The position numbers and the translations under genes were made by a program. The notes beneath the pieces were generated by a model. That model saw only the letters and a list, made by a program, of their open reading frames with translations, was not told where the DNA came from and did not search any database. Of a stretch of 64,000 bases of DNA, positions 56,410 to 64,000 are shown piece by piece. Numbering within the stretch: the first letter of the stretch is position 1; each line of letters opens with the position of its first letter. Location of the stretch: contig JACPPD010000003.1 of assembly GCA_016191145.1 (NCBI GenBank), forward strand, positions 288,778 to 352,777, in the 5' to 3' direction. The DNA is from Ignavibacteria bacterium (GTDB lineage Bacteria; Bacteroidota; Ignavibacteria; Kapaibacteriales; Kapaibacteriaceae).

Positions 56410-57276
56410 ATGATTGGTCTTCTGTGTTTCGTCATTCTACCATTTGTTCTGCCGTCCTGTGCCGACCCTGTACCATACGATTACACCGAAGAAATTTATA
56501 TCGAGGGATTTGCTATTGCCGGGCAGCCTTTAACAAAGGTGCGAGTGAATAGAACACTGCCCGTATCAGAGAGCTTTAGCTATGAGAAGGCTGCTATAAA
56601 AGATGCAGTGGTCATGGTGAAGGAGAATGGCGTCGACATTCCAATGACTTTTGTAAATGATACGCTCGGTGGCTTTTACGAAGCCCTCGACACAAATTTC
56701 CGCGTCGCCTATAATTCCACCTACGAGCTAACAGTTGTTGCTTTAGGAAGAACACTGCGAGCAACTGCAGCAACCCTTGCACCTTTCAAATGGGTAGTGC
56801 CACCGAAAGACACAATCGCCTATCCGGGAAAGGAAGGGGAAACAGATAACTTCGATTCGTTGAAGATATATTGGGAAGGACAGCAAGGAATTCCACTTTA
56901 TGTCCTTGGCATTGAATCAGTGGATACCTCCGGGTACGGCGTCTACCTAAACCCGCCTACAAATGAACCCAATGAGCGAATACAGAATGAAATGCATCCT
57001 GACAATTCACCGTTAAGAAACGAGGCAATACGTTATGGATTTGCCTTTGTATCCAACTCTCCAATTGTCTGGCGTGCCTTTCGGTGGTATGGTAAACAGC
57101 GAATACATGTATATGCTGGCGACAATGCTTTTCGAGAATGGTTTCAGGAGGTAGGGGGCGGATTCAGATCGCAATACGACTATCGCCTGAGTAACATTTC
57201 CGGTGGTCTCGGTGTTTGGGCTGGAGCTTCGGTGATTTATGGAGACCTATTTCTTAAGAAGGAACAAACTCGATAG
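56338..57276 (+). CDS. DUF4249 lipoprotein, TonB-receptor partner
   Basis: 312-aa outer-membrane lipoprotein of the DUF4249 family. Lipobox LPSC; typical patterns YTEEIYIEGFAIAGQPLTKVRVNRTLPVSE, AVVMVKENG and a C-terminal SNISGGLGVWAGAS. The start is ambiguous: three in-frame ATGs (56338, 56374, 56410) arise from a 36-bp duplication, and MIGLLCFVILPFVLPSC from 56410 is a sufficient lipoprotein signal peptide. Follows the TonB receptor by 7 bp. Its 3' end overlaps the convergent PBP4 by 30 bp. Confidence 0.85.
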   Translation: MNHVATYRFSFIMNHVVPYRIAFRMIGLLCFVILPFVLPSCADPVPYDYTEEIYIEGFAIAGQPLTKVRVNRTLPVSESFSYEKAAIKDAVVMVKENGVDIPMTFVNDTLGGFYEALDTNFRVAYNSTYELTVVALGRTLRATAATLAPFKWVVPPKDTIAYPGKEGETDNFDSLKIYWEGQQGIPLYVLGIESVDTSGYGVYLNPPTNEPNERIQNEMHPDNSPLRNEAIRYGFAFVSNSPIVWRAFRWYGKQRIHVYAGDNAFREWFQEVGGGFRSQYDYRLSNISGGLGVWAGASVIYGDLFLKKEQTR

Positions 57277-58794
57277 ACGCATGCAGATCAGGTCCTGCAG
57301 ATTCCTTGCCATCGACTGTGGGTTTACCACTCCATTTAACATAATTGCAAATGCACATTGTTCCCCGCTTCGCGTGTTGATGTAGCCGCTGAAAGTCGAC
57401 ACATTATTCATTGATCCGGTTTTTGCTCGTATTGAACGGCTGGCCTTAGTGTCGAGCAATCTCTTCTTCATGGTTCCGAATTCACCTGGTGCTGCCAATG
57501 AATGTTTGAAATCATTAGTATACATGCGGTCGCTCATTGTTGCTAACAGAGATGTAAGCTGATTCGGAGTGCATAGGTTCAGTCTCGACAGTCCTGACCC
57601 ATCTACAATGGTTTGACCAGCAGTGAGAATTCCTTGCTTTTGTAACCATTGAAGTACTGCCTCTGCTCCTTTGACGAAGCTTCCTTCACCCAGAGCATGT
57701 GCGCCAAGTGTCTTTAAGAGAATCTCAGCTCCGAGATTATGACTTTCGTGATTAATTACAGTAACAATCTCTCGTAATGGTTTACTCTTCAAGATGGAGA
57801 ATTTCTCAATATTATCGTAATTGATCAAGCCATTCCAATCATCAACGTCCACCATAGAACCCTTTACTCGAATTCCTCTGCGCACAAGAGCGTCCTTGCA
57901 GGCAGAAAGGAAGAACAACGTTGGATTATCGACGGCAATGTCGAGCTCAGTTGCAGAACCATAAGGTTTACATTCAATTGTCCCGGATAAGTCGATGATG
58001 TTTGTGCGAAGCTCACGATAAGGCTGAACATCCGTGTCGCCAGTTGAATCAACTGCTCGCAAAGCGTTGATAACCCTCACGTAATCTGTTTGTGGTGTAA
58101 TCTTGATCGAAGCGTCATCATAAACAGATTCGGGCGGCTCCACGGTTACATGAACTGAATTGTCGGATATATTGAGACCGCCCACAGGTGCCGCATACGA
58201 GTACGTTAAATCATCCCAGCCCCAACCAGGACCGTAGTCGACGTTGTCGAACACATCGTCATCGCCAATGATAGTTCCACGGATGCTCCTGATACCGAGT
58301 GAATCGATGATATCTACAAGCGTCTCCACTTCAGAACTCGTAGACGAGCTATACAGCGAACTCCACGAAGGATCTCCACTCCCCCTGATGATGATATTAC
58401 CCTCGAACTCGCCATTTGGCTGAATCACACCATCTAAATACAGAGTTGTGATGAATTGAAAATCCGCTCCCAGTGTCTCTAAGGCTGCTGCTGTAGTAAA
58501 TAACTTTTGTACTGATGCAGGCACGAAGGATTTATCGGCATCATGTTCATAGAGGACTCTCCTCTCATCGGTTGTAACGATTGAAATGCCAATTGATGTT
58601 TGTTTCCAATCAGGGACAGAAATCATGGCGTCAACGTCTTCTCGCAACTGCTTTAAAGCGTTCTTGTTATGGGCAGTGATTACTGAGTCGGACCTGTCCG
58701 CATCAGACCGACCCTTCTGCTCTGTTGGAATCTGAGCAAGAACTGAGCAGTTCAGAAAGAGACAGAAAACGAGTATGACTTGCCGATCACTCAT
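57247..58794 (-). CDS. dacB: D-alanyl-D-alanine carboxypeptidase/endopeptidase, PBP4 family (S13), copy 2
   Basis: 515 aa with signal peptide (NCSVLAQIP). Active-site motifs VPASVQKLFTT (SxxK), HESHNLGAEIL (SHN), AKTGSMNNVSTF (KTG). Similar to the 22332-24002 paralogue in length and order of motifs but without its Arg/Lys-rich insert. Starts 4 bp inside the RdgB-CMD stop, last gene of a four-gene overlapping operon. Confidence 0.9.
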   Translation of the reverse strand: MSDRQVILVFCLFLNCSVLAQIPTEQKGRSDADRSDSVITAHNKNALKQLREDVDAMISVPDWKQTSIGISIVTTDERRVLYEHDADKSFVPASVQKLFTTAAALETLGADFQFITTLYLDGVIQPNGEFEGNIIIRGSGDPSWSSLYSSSTSSEVETLVDIIDSLGIRSIRGTIIGDDDVFDNVDYGPGWGWDDLTYSYAAPVGGLNISDNSVHVTVEPPESVYDDASIKITPQTDYVRVINALRAVDSTGDTDVQPYRELRTNIIDLSGTIECKPYGSATELDIAVDNPTLFFLSACKDALVRRGIRVKGSMVDVDDWNGLINYDNIEKFSILKSKPLREIVTVINHESHNLGAEILLKTLGAHALGEGSFVKGAEAVLQWLQKQGILTAGQTIVDGSGLSRLNLCTPNQLTSLLATMSDRMYTNDFKHSLAAPGEFGTMKKRLLDTKASRSIRAKTGSMNNVSTFSGYINTRSGEQCAFAIMLNGVVNPQSMARNLQDLICMRLSSLFLLKK

Positions 58795-60014
58795 GTGTAC
58801 TTTTCAATTACCGAGCGAAGTTTGGAGCCGCATTGGTTGCCCGCCCATTCAGTTACATCATCGGCACATCGGTTTAGCATATCCGGCGTTGCCCCAACGC
58901 TTAGCGCGCCTCGAACGTGAGAAATCAACTGTTTCTCCCGCTCAAGGACGGCTAACACTGCAACGATGCACAGTTCGCGAGATACGATATCGAGTTCGGG
59001 CCTGGAAAGAGTTTTACCATATCCTTCTACTACCATCCATTGTGCAAGATCTGGTGTAATTCTATTTAACCTAGTCATCATCTTTTCAAACACTCCAGGA
59101 TAGACCAGTGCGGCGAGTCGCCTGCCTCTTTCCAAAAATCGTTCTGTATCAAAGGGGCTTTCTTGTCGCTGAGGATCATAGCCCATCAAACGTGCTTCTT
59201 CGTCGAGGACAGTCAGCGATTCCAGCGCTGCCGGATATCCCGCAAACAAATATGTTTGCAGAAGTGCTTCATAAAGAAGATTGATATCGGCAGCAGACCG
59301 TGTCAACAACCGCACTGCCATTCGTAAATGCTCGGATGAACCCATGGCTGCTGCAATAGACGCCATTACCAGTCCATCTCGGAGTGGAATGGGATCGGGC
59401 TCAAAAACCTCAGTGGAGTCGGTATTGAGTGCCGACAAGTATTTCGACATCCGTCTTACAGCTTGACTGCGATGACTATATGAGTCCTTTTCTTCGGGAG
59501 ACATTTCTGCAAACGACTGCTGATTGCCAGAGGGAGTAAATAGTGCGTCGTACCCAAATCCTCCATGCCCCCTTTCATAATTCGCAATAGATCCGTGTGC
59601 AGAGCCCTCTGTGATAATCGTTCGAACAGAGTCCGAATAACAAAGTGCACAACGAAATGCAGCCGGGGATGATGCTGTCCCAATGGAATTCAGTTGATAA
59701 ATAAGTTTACGACGGTTCTCAGTGTCGTTGGCATCGGGAGATGCATAACGCGAGGAGAAAATGCCAGGCATTCCCTGGAGTACTTCAACTTCCAGACCGC
59801 TGTCGTCGGCAATAGTGGGAAGGCCGGTAGCCTCATGCACAATGCGTGCCTTTATCAAGGCATTCTCTTCAAACGAACTACCGGTCTCGGCGATAGGGAA
59901 GGCGTCTTCCGTTTGATTGAATGCGATGAGATTGATGTCGAAATCAAGAGCTTGAAAGATCCTGTGCAGCTCGGAAACTTTATGCTGATTGTACGTGGCA
60001 ACGACAACTTTCAT
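58791..60014 (-). CDS. RdgB/HAM1 NTP pyrophosphatase fused to carboxymuconolactone decarboxylase-like domain
   Basis: 407 aa in a single frame. Residues 1-195 are a complete XTP/dITP diphosphatase: VVVATYNQHKVSEL, IADDSGLEVEVLQGMPG, HGGFGYDALF, SYSHRSQAVR. Residues about 245-405 form an alpha-helical CMD/AhpD-like domain: ALLQTYLFAGYPAALESL, RLAALVYPG, RELCIVAVLAVLEREKQLISHVRGAL. The HVRGAL motif is present but a CxxC redox pair is not, so it resembles PcaC rather than AhpD. The fusion is unusual for RdgB; overlaps both neighbours by 4 bp. Confidence 0.85.
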   Translation of the reverse strand: MKVVVATYNQHKVSELHRIFQALDFDINLIAFNQTEDAFPIAETGSSFEENALIKARIVHEATGLPTIADDSGLEVEVLQGMPGIFSSRYASPDANDTENRRKLIYQLNSIGTASSPAAFRCALCYSDSVRTIITEGSAHGSIANYERGHGGFGYDALFTPSGNQQSFAEMSPEEKDSYSHRSQAVRRMSKYLSALNTDSTEVFEPDPIPLRDGLVMASIAAAMGSSEHLRMAVRLLTRSAADINLLYEALLQTYLFAGYPAALESLTVLDEEARLMGYDPQRQESPFDTERFLERGRRLAALVYPGVFEKMMTRLNRITPDLAQWMVVEGYGKTLSRPELDIVSRELCIVAVLAVLEREKQLISHVRGALSVGATPDMLNRCADDVTEWAGNQCGSKLRSVIEKYT

Positions 60015-61087
60015 GCTTCAGTTTTTATGGATTTGATCACTTCGTCGAATGCATTAAAAAATACTTCAACGTCAGCCATCGATCTGTTACCACATGTTCC
60101 AATACGAAATATTTTTCCCTGAAGGCTTTCCTGTCCGCCCACTATTACAATACTATGTTTCTGAAGCAAGTCCCGAATTATTTCATCAGGGTGATCTGTT
60201 GCTGCGCAAACAAGGGCATTTGATGTTGCCTCGCCAAACAATGGAAAGCCCCTTTCAAGAAGACCCGACCGTATTGAGCCTGCAACAAGATTGTGACGCG
60301 ACCATACCTGCTCGATACCTTCCTGATTAATCATTTCGATGGCTTCGTGCAGTGCAGCCAGAAGCGTAACCGGAGGCGTCCAGGTAAACAGTCCTCGCTG
60401 CTGTTGATCAATTATGGTCTTGAGGTTCATGGTGTACGTGTGCGCATCGTGTGATTTTACACGCTCGACAGCGCGCATGGATAGGGCACAGCAGGCCACA
60501 CCCGGCGGACACATCAAGCCTTTCTGTATACCAGTAACGGCTACATCCACATCCCACTGAGTCATGCGAAATTCGTGAATGGCAATGCTCGATATGGCAT
60601 CTACACACAACAAAACCGACGGATTTATGCTTTGCACCCGTTCCGCAATTACGTGCAAGTCCTGCAATACTCCAGTTGATGTTTCGGAATGCACAATCCA
60701 GAGAGCCGAAACATCGTAAATATTATTAATAACGTCGGCGAGCTCATCCACATCAACAGACTTTCCCCATTCAACCAATACTTCCACCACATTGATCCCG
60801 TACATGCGCGCCACGGCAGCAATCCGTTCACCGAATCTACCGTTGTTTACAGCTACAATGGTGTCGCCTTTTTGATGCAGAGATGCTATACACGCTTCGA
60901 TACCCGTCATACCGCTCCCGCCAAGAACCGTAACCATACCATCGGTCATAAAGATGTCGGCGAGTCCGGACCAAATACGTTTGGATAAATCAATGAATTC
61001 AGATGAACGGTGATGCAATGGCTGACGGGACATTACTTCGGCAATGCGTTGAGGAATATTCACCGGACCGGGAGTGAACAAATTCAT
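60011..61087 (-). CDS. Class V aminotransferase (alanine-glyoxylate/serine-pyruvate type)
   Basis: 358 aa from ATG 61087 (MNLFTPGPVNIPQRI), which overlaps the methyltransferase stop. PLP enzyme with FTPGPVNIP, TVLGGSGMTGIEACIASL, LCVDAISSIA, and the Schiff-base Lys in GIQKGLMCPPG, ending at RIGTCGN. Family members transaminate Ala, Ser or glyoxylate; the true substrate is not certain. Part of the four-gene overlapping operon. Confidence 0.88.
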   Translation of the reverse strand: MNLFTPGPVNIPQRIAEVMSRQPLHHRSSEFIDLSKRIWSGLADIFMTDGMVTVLGGSGMTGIEACIASLHQKGDTIVAVNNGRFGERIAAVARMYGINVVEVLVEWGKSVDVDELADVINNIYDVSALWIVHSETSTGVLQDLHVIAERVQSINPSVLLCVDAISSIAIHEFRMTQWDVDVAVTGIQKGLMCPPGVACCALSMRAVERVKSHDAHTYTMNLKTIIDQQQRGLFTWTPPVTLLAALHEAIEMINQEGIEQVWSRHNLVAGSIRSGLLERGFPLFGEATSNALVCAATDHPDEIIRDLLQKHSIVIVGGQESLQGKIFRIGTCGNRSMADVEVFFNAFDEVIKSIKTEA

Positions 61088-61848
61088 GTGGGAATCCGAG
61101 CTTCGTAGCACAATATTCCCGCAGCAACTGCTGCATTAAGCGACTCAACGCCCGAACCTCCCGGAATCGATACGGTATGGGTACATAGTGCAAGCGCCTC
61201 CGGAGAAACGCCATGTGCCTCCGATCCTACAACTAAGGCAAGCTGCTTGCAATTTCGAATTGCAGACGGGTCCAATCCACCGGCAACGACTGCAGCAACA
61301 ATTGTTCTGCCTTTCAGTGATTGTAACGTTGACACCGTGTCGGCCTTCCTCACAACATTGATTTGAAAAGCAGTTCCTGCAGTAGCTCGCATTGTCTTCG
61401 GATTGTAAAGATCAGCAGTTTCCCGGCACAGTACAACATCGGAAAATCCAAACCACGCTGCCGTTCTGACGATGGTTCCAACATTTCCAGGATCGCTAAC
61501 TGCGTCGAGAACAAGTGTATGCTGTCCGATTTCTTTTTCTTGCAGGTAGGGGACAACTGCAAGTATTTGTTGTGGAGCCACGGTACTGGTCATCACCGAC
61601 ATGTCGCGCGGAGTGCATTCAAAAATCTCAACGCCCATTTCAAGCCATGCTGAACACAACGCTTGCGCTTCACTATTGGAACCTGCTTCAACGATTACAT
61701 ACTGCGGGATGACGTGATTATTTAACAGCTCGATGTTAAGGTGGAGGCCTTCTGCAACAAACAAGTGTCGTTCTTGCCGTACTTGGTGTTTGAGGAGTGT
61801 ACGTGTATCGTTTCGAAGGTTGAACGAAAGCTTTTTCAGTAGCTGCAT
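61084..61848 (-). CDS. TrmH/SpoU-family RNA 2'-O-ribose methyltransferase
   Basis: 254 aa. N-terminal substrate-binding domain (RHLFVAEGLHLNIELL) and a C-terminal SPOUT knot with motif 1 DAVSDPGNVGTIVRTAAW, motif 2 LVVGSEAHGVS, motif 3 IPGGSGVESLNAAVAAGI. The substrate (23S rRNA or tRNA) is not determinable. First gene of the operon; the 29-bp repeat array B lies about 70 bp upstream of its start. Confidence 0.9.
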   Translation of the reverse strand: MQLLKKLSFNLRNDTRTLLKHQVRQERHLFVAEGLHLNIELLNNHVIPQYVIVEAGSNSEAQALCSAWLEMGVEIFECTPRDMSVMTSTVAPQQILAVVPYLQEKEIGQHTLVLDAVSDPGNVGTIVRTAAWFGFSDVVLCRETADLYNPKTMRATAGTAFQINVVRKADTVSTLQSLKGRTIVAAVVAGGLDPSAIRNCKQLALVVGSEAHGVSPEALALCTHTVSIPGGSGVESLNAAVAAGILCYEARIPT

Positions 61849-61916
61849 CTCAACGCAAAGCTATGAAGAGCATGATTGTTGCTGAAAACACCAACGGCTC
61901 CAAACGATTGATCTTC

Positions 61917-62057
61917 CCCGGCAGCATATGTCTCCCGGCATGTTGCCCGGCAGCATATGTCTCCCGGCATGTTGCCCGGCAGCATATGTCTCCCGGTATG
62001 TTGCCCGGCAGCATATGTCTCCCGGCATGTTGCCCGGCAGCATATGTCTCCCGGCAT
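61917..62057. repeat. 29-bp intergenic tandem repeat, array B (about 4.9 copies)
   Basis: Copies start at 61917, 61946, 61975, 62004 and 62033 (last partial). Unit: CCCGGCAGCATATGTCTC plus CCGGCATGTTG. All copies are near-identical (one T in copy 3). The reverse complement is only two bases different from the unit at 17475-17583, so the arrays are the same family in opposite orientation. No spacers. Present between a methyltransferase gene and a TlpA gene. Confidence 0.9.
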
Positions 62058-62124
62058 CATTTAGCTAAGCGAAGTAAGTTATTGACAATACGTTTACTTG
62101 AAAAAGCCCGATCTGAAACAGCAA

Positions 62125-62148
62125 CGGCTCCCATATGGAAGGGAGCCG
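62125..62148 (-). terminator. Intrinsic-terminator-like hairpin after tlpA
   Basis: Perfect 8-bp stem CGGCTCCC / GGGAGCCG with an 8-nt loop, 25 bp beyond the tlpA stop (62173) on the minus strand, extendable by an outer GAAACA/TGTTTC pairing. The minus-strand tail TTGCTGTTTC is only weakly T-rich, so the assignment is moderate. Confidence 0.5.
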
Positions 62149-62172
62149 CCCGTGATTGTTTCAAATTTGGTA

Positions 62173-62724
62173 TTAAAGTACGCGTTTAATCGCAGTTTCG
62201 AACTGTACTTTCGACTGCATGCCCACGATTTTTTGTATAATCTTTCCGTTCTTATCGATGATGAAGGTGGTGGGAATCGAGGGGATTCTGCCGTAGGCCT
62301 CGGCTACTTTTTGCTGTCCATCGAACACGGTTACAAAGGGTATCGAGAATTTATCAACAAAGTTCTGAATCTGCGTCAGGGCATTATCGGCTTGGTCGAG
62401 GGCTACGCCAACGACAACAACATTTTTACCTGAATATTCCTTGCTGAGTGCAACGAGATCCGGCATTTCTCTGCGGCATGGACCGCACCATGTTGCCCAG
62501 AAATTCAGGAGTACTACCTTACCGCGGGTGTGTTCAGAAAATGAAACTATCTGTGAGCCATTTTTCCAGGTAAAATCCGCAGCAATGCCTTCACCTCGTT
62601 TGGAGATAGAAACTATAGAATAGACTGTGTTTGTACCAGGCAGTTGAGCACTGATTGTTGGGTAGACCATTGTTGCCAGTGCAACACCGATGACGGTAAA
62701 AACTGAAGATCCCTTTATTTGCAC
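62173..62724 (-). CDS. TlpA-family thioredoxin-like protein
   Basis: 183 aa. GTG start (MQIKGSSVFTVIG), N-terminal signal/anchor helix, then a thioredoxin fold with the redox motif LNFWATWCGPCRREMP and the cis-Pro loop IPSIPTTFIIDKNGK. Probably a periplasmic disulfide reductase. Lies 72 bp downstream of the leucyl aminopeptidase on the same strand. Confidence 0.88.
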   Translation of the reverse strand: MQIKGSSVFTVIGVALATMVYPTISAQLPGTNTVYSIVSISKRGEGIAADFTWKNGSQIVSFSEHTRGKVVLLNFWATWCGPCRREMPDLVALSKEYSGKNVVVVGVALDQADNALTQIQNFVDKFSIPFVTVFDGQQKVAEAYGRIPSIPTTFIIDKNGKIIQKIVGMQSKVQFETAIKRVL

Positions 62725-62796
62725 AACGATTTCAACTTCTGGTGGTAGTAAAAAAATTACCTGTCAAGACGCAGCATGCGAGTCGCATATTGCCCC

Positions 62797-64000
62797 TTAC
62801 CAATGTCTCAGAGAGTCGATGAGTAACCTAACACCAACTCCAGTGTTTCCCTTTGGCTGGTAGAAGCCTGGTTTCGATAGCATCGCTGTACCGGCAATAT
62901 CGAGATGCACCCACGGGTAACTGACAAAATGTTTTAGAAAGAGTGCTGCTGTAATTGAGCCGGCATTTCTGCCCCCGGAATTTTTGATATCGGCGTAGTC
63001 GCTCGATATCATTTCTTCGTATTCCTCATAGATCGGCATTTCGCAGACATATTCATTTGTTCGGTCGGCTGCGGCTTTCAGACGACCTTTCGTTGTCTCA
63101 TCGGTTCCAAACATGCCTGTGGTTACGTTACCCAGAGCTACCACACAGGCACCAGTGAGTGTTGCAAGATCAATCACAACCTCTGGATTATACCTAGCTG
63201 CATAACACAACGCATCAGCCAGCACTAACCGCCCTTCGGCATCGGTATTGTCTATCTCAGCCGTTTTACCATTCATAAACTTTAAGATGTCGCCAGGTAC
63301 CATCGCACTTCCGCTCGGCATGTTTTCGGTAGATGGAATGAGACCAATCAGATTTTTCTTTAAGCCAAGCTTTGCGGCTGCCACCATTGTTCCAATCACG
63401 GATGCGGCGCCGTGCATGTCGCCTTTCATGTCCGACATGTTGGCCGCAGGCTTAATGGATATTCCGCCGGTATCGAATGTTATTCCTTTGCCAACCAGGA
63501 CAATAGGCTTCTTAGATTTCGATCCGCCGTTGTATTGCATTACAATGAATACTGGAGGATTAACGCTGCCTTTGTTTACGCCCAGCAGGCCACCCATTCC
63601 AAGCTCCTCGATTTTCTTTTTGTCGAATACCGTTGTAGAGAACCCATTCTTCTTGCCAAGGTCAGATGCCCTCTTTGCAAGCGTCTGTGGATAGATCTCA
63701 TTGTTCGGCGCATTAGCAAGATCTCGGGCAACAATAACGCCGCTGACAATAGCCTGCGCATTTGTAGCGCCCTTGTTTACTGCGTTAGCCCTTGCCCTTT
63801 CACTATAGAATGTAAATTCTGTTACAAACGTCTTGATTTCATCAGAATTAGATTTGTATTTAACGAATCCATACTGACTAAGCATGGCGCCTTCAACTGT
63901 TGCTTGAGAAGTAGTATTGGTATCGATTCCGGGAATAGCCGGAACCTCGAAGGCTACGTGCTTGCAGCGCAGTGCCGCTGCGCTCTTTGTAGCGGAAGCA
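62797..64000 (-). CDS. pepA: Leucyl aminopeptidase (M17), 5' end outside window
   Basis: Cytoplasmic dinuclear-metal aminopeptidase. The frame stays open from ATG 63885 (an internal Met) to base 64000, so the N-terminus is beyond the window. Metal and active-site motifs: LVGKGITFDTGGISIKP, MSDMKGDMHGAA, and NTDAEGRLVLADAL, all conserved in M17. The C-terminal EYEEMISSDYADIKNSGGRNAG and WVHLDIAGTA also match. At least 400 residues visible. Confidence 0.95.
   Translation of the reverse strand, partial: ASATKSAAALRCKHVAFEVPAIPGIDTNTTSQATVEGAMLSQYGFVKYKSNSDEIKTFVTEFTFYSERARANAVNKGATNAQAIVSGVIVARDLANAPNNEIYPQTLAKRASDLGKKNGFSTTVFDKKKIEELGMGGLLGVNKGSVNPPVFIVMQYNGGSKSKKPIVLVGKGITFDTGGISIKPAANMSDMKGDMHGAASVIGTMVAAAKLGLKKNLIGLIPSTENMPSGSAMVPGDILKFMNGKTAEIDNTDAEGRLVLADALCYAARYNPEVVIDLATLTGACVVALGNVTTGMFGTDETTKGRLKAAADRTNEYVCEMPIYEEYEEMISSDYADIKNSGGRNAGSITAALFLKHFVSYPWVHLDIAGTAMLSKPGFYQPKGNTGVGVRLLIDSLRHW

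Noticed and set aside
61836-62189. Three ORFs through the 29-bp repeats (MLPGNMPGDICCRAT and similar)
   Set aside because: They arise only because the tandem repeat is open in several frames; no signal, RBS or homology.

Overview
The window looks like a chromosomal segment of a free-living, Gram-negative member of the FCB/Bacteroidota-Chlorobi radiation, plausibly a Kapabacteria- or Ignavibacteria-like lineage. That placement is my inference. It rests on C-terminal type IX secretion (T9SS) sorting domains of the YPNP type, two TonB-dependent receptors with carboxypeptidase-regulatory-like N-terminal domains, a TonB/DUF4249 lipoprotein pair, a GlmU-like bimodular protein and VanZ, DegQ/HtrA and LptB homologues. 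GC content is moderate. I see no phage, no insertion sequence with a transposase, no rRNA and no CRISPR array. Most of the window is tightly packed housekeeping DNA with many 4-bp ATGA gene overlaps.

Layout. 1-3.1 kb (+): hprK (5' cut by the window), a peptide-binding lipoprotein and an AlbA_2 regulator. 3.2-8.5 kb (-): a CAP-domain T9SS cargo, an SDR, a GlmU-like protein and pyrG. 8.65-9.9 kb (+): a sugar-binding lipoprotein. 9.9-11.7 kb (-): a block of broken genes (T9SS tail, a repeat protein, a truncated ECF sigma factor and its membrane-anchored neighbour). 11.7-15.5 kb (-): purT and priA. 15.5-17.5 kb (+): htrA and lptB, followed by a 29-bp tandem repeat. 17.7-20.4 kb (-): a TonB receptor and a lipoprotein. 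20.5-22.4 kb (+): nnr and vanZ. 22.3-28.7 kb (-): dacB, miaA, pcm, cdaA, phoH, then a LysM/coiled-coil lipoprotein pair. 28.9-42.4 kb (+): valS, thiolase, histidine kinase and response regulator, nuoF, nadD, a sugar permease, bioY, envelope proteins and a T9SS cargo gene split by an in-frame TAA. 42.4-42.9 kb: a hairpin repeat and tRNA-Asp and tRNA-Ala. 42.9-47.3 kb (-): an MsbA-like exporter, an SDR and a subtilase. 47.3-50.9 kb (+): ygfZ, a pteridine-reductase-like SDR and a TlpA-like protein. 51-54 kb (-): an ATP-grasp-like protein, an amidohydrolase and a ferredoxin. 54-57.3 kb (+): TonB receptor and DUF4249. 57.2-61.8 kb (-): an operon of a SpoU methyltransferase, an aminotransferase, an RdgB-CMD fusion and a second PBP4. 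61.9-62.1 kb: a second array of the same 29-bp repeat. 62.2-64 kb (-): a TlpA-like protein and a leucyl aminopeptidase (5' cut by the window).

The genes together describe a cell investing in its envelope: peptidoglycan trimming, LPS export, periplasmic quality control, outer-membrane uptake and T9SS secretion. c-di-AMP synthesis (cdaA) sits in the same operon as a PBP4. The most unusual structures are small-scale. A 29-bp tandem repeat occurs at two intergenic loci 44 kb apart in opposite orientations. Two envelope lipoprotein genes have tandem duplications across their start codons. In-frame stops separate T9SS domains from their bodies. There is an RdgB-carboxymuconolactone decarboxylase fusion, and the octamer TAGGGGGC is locally enriched.
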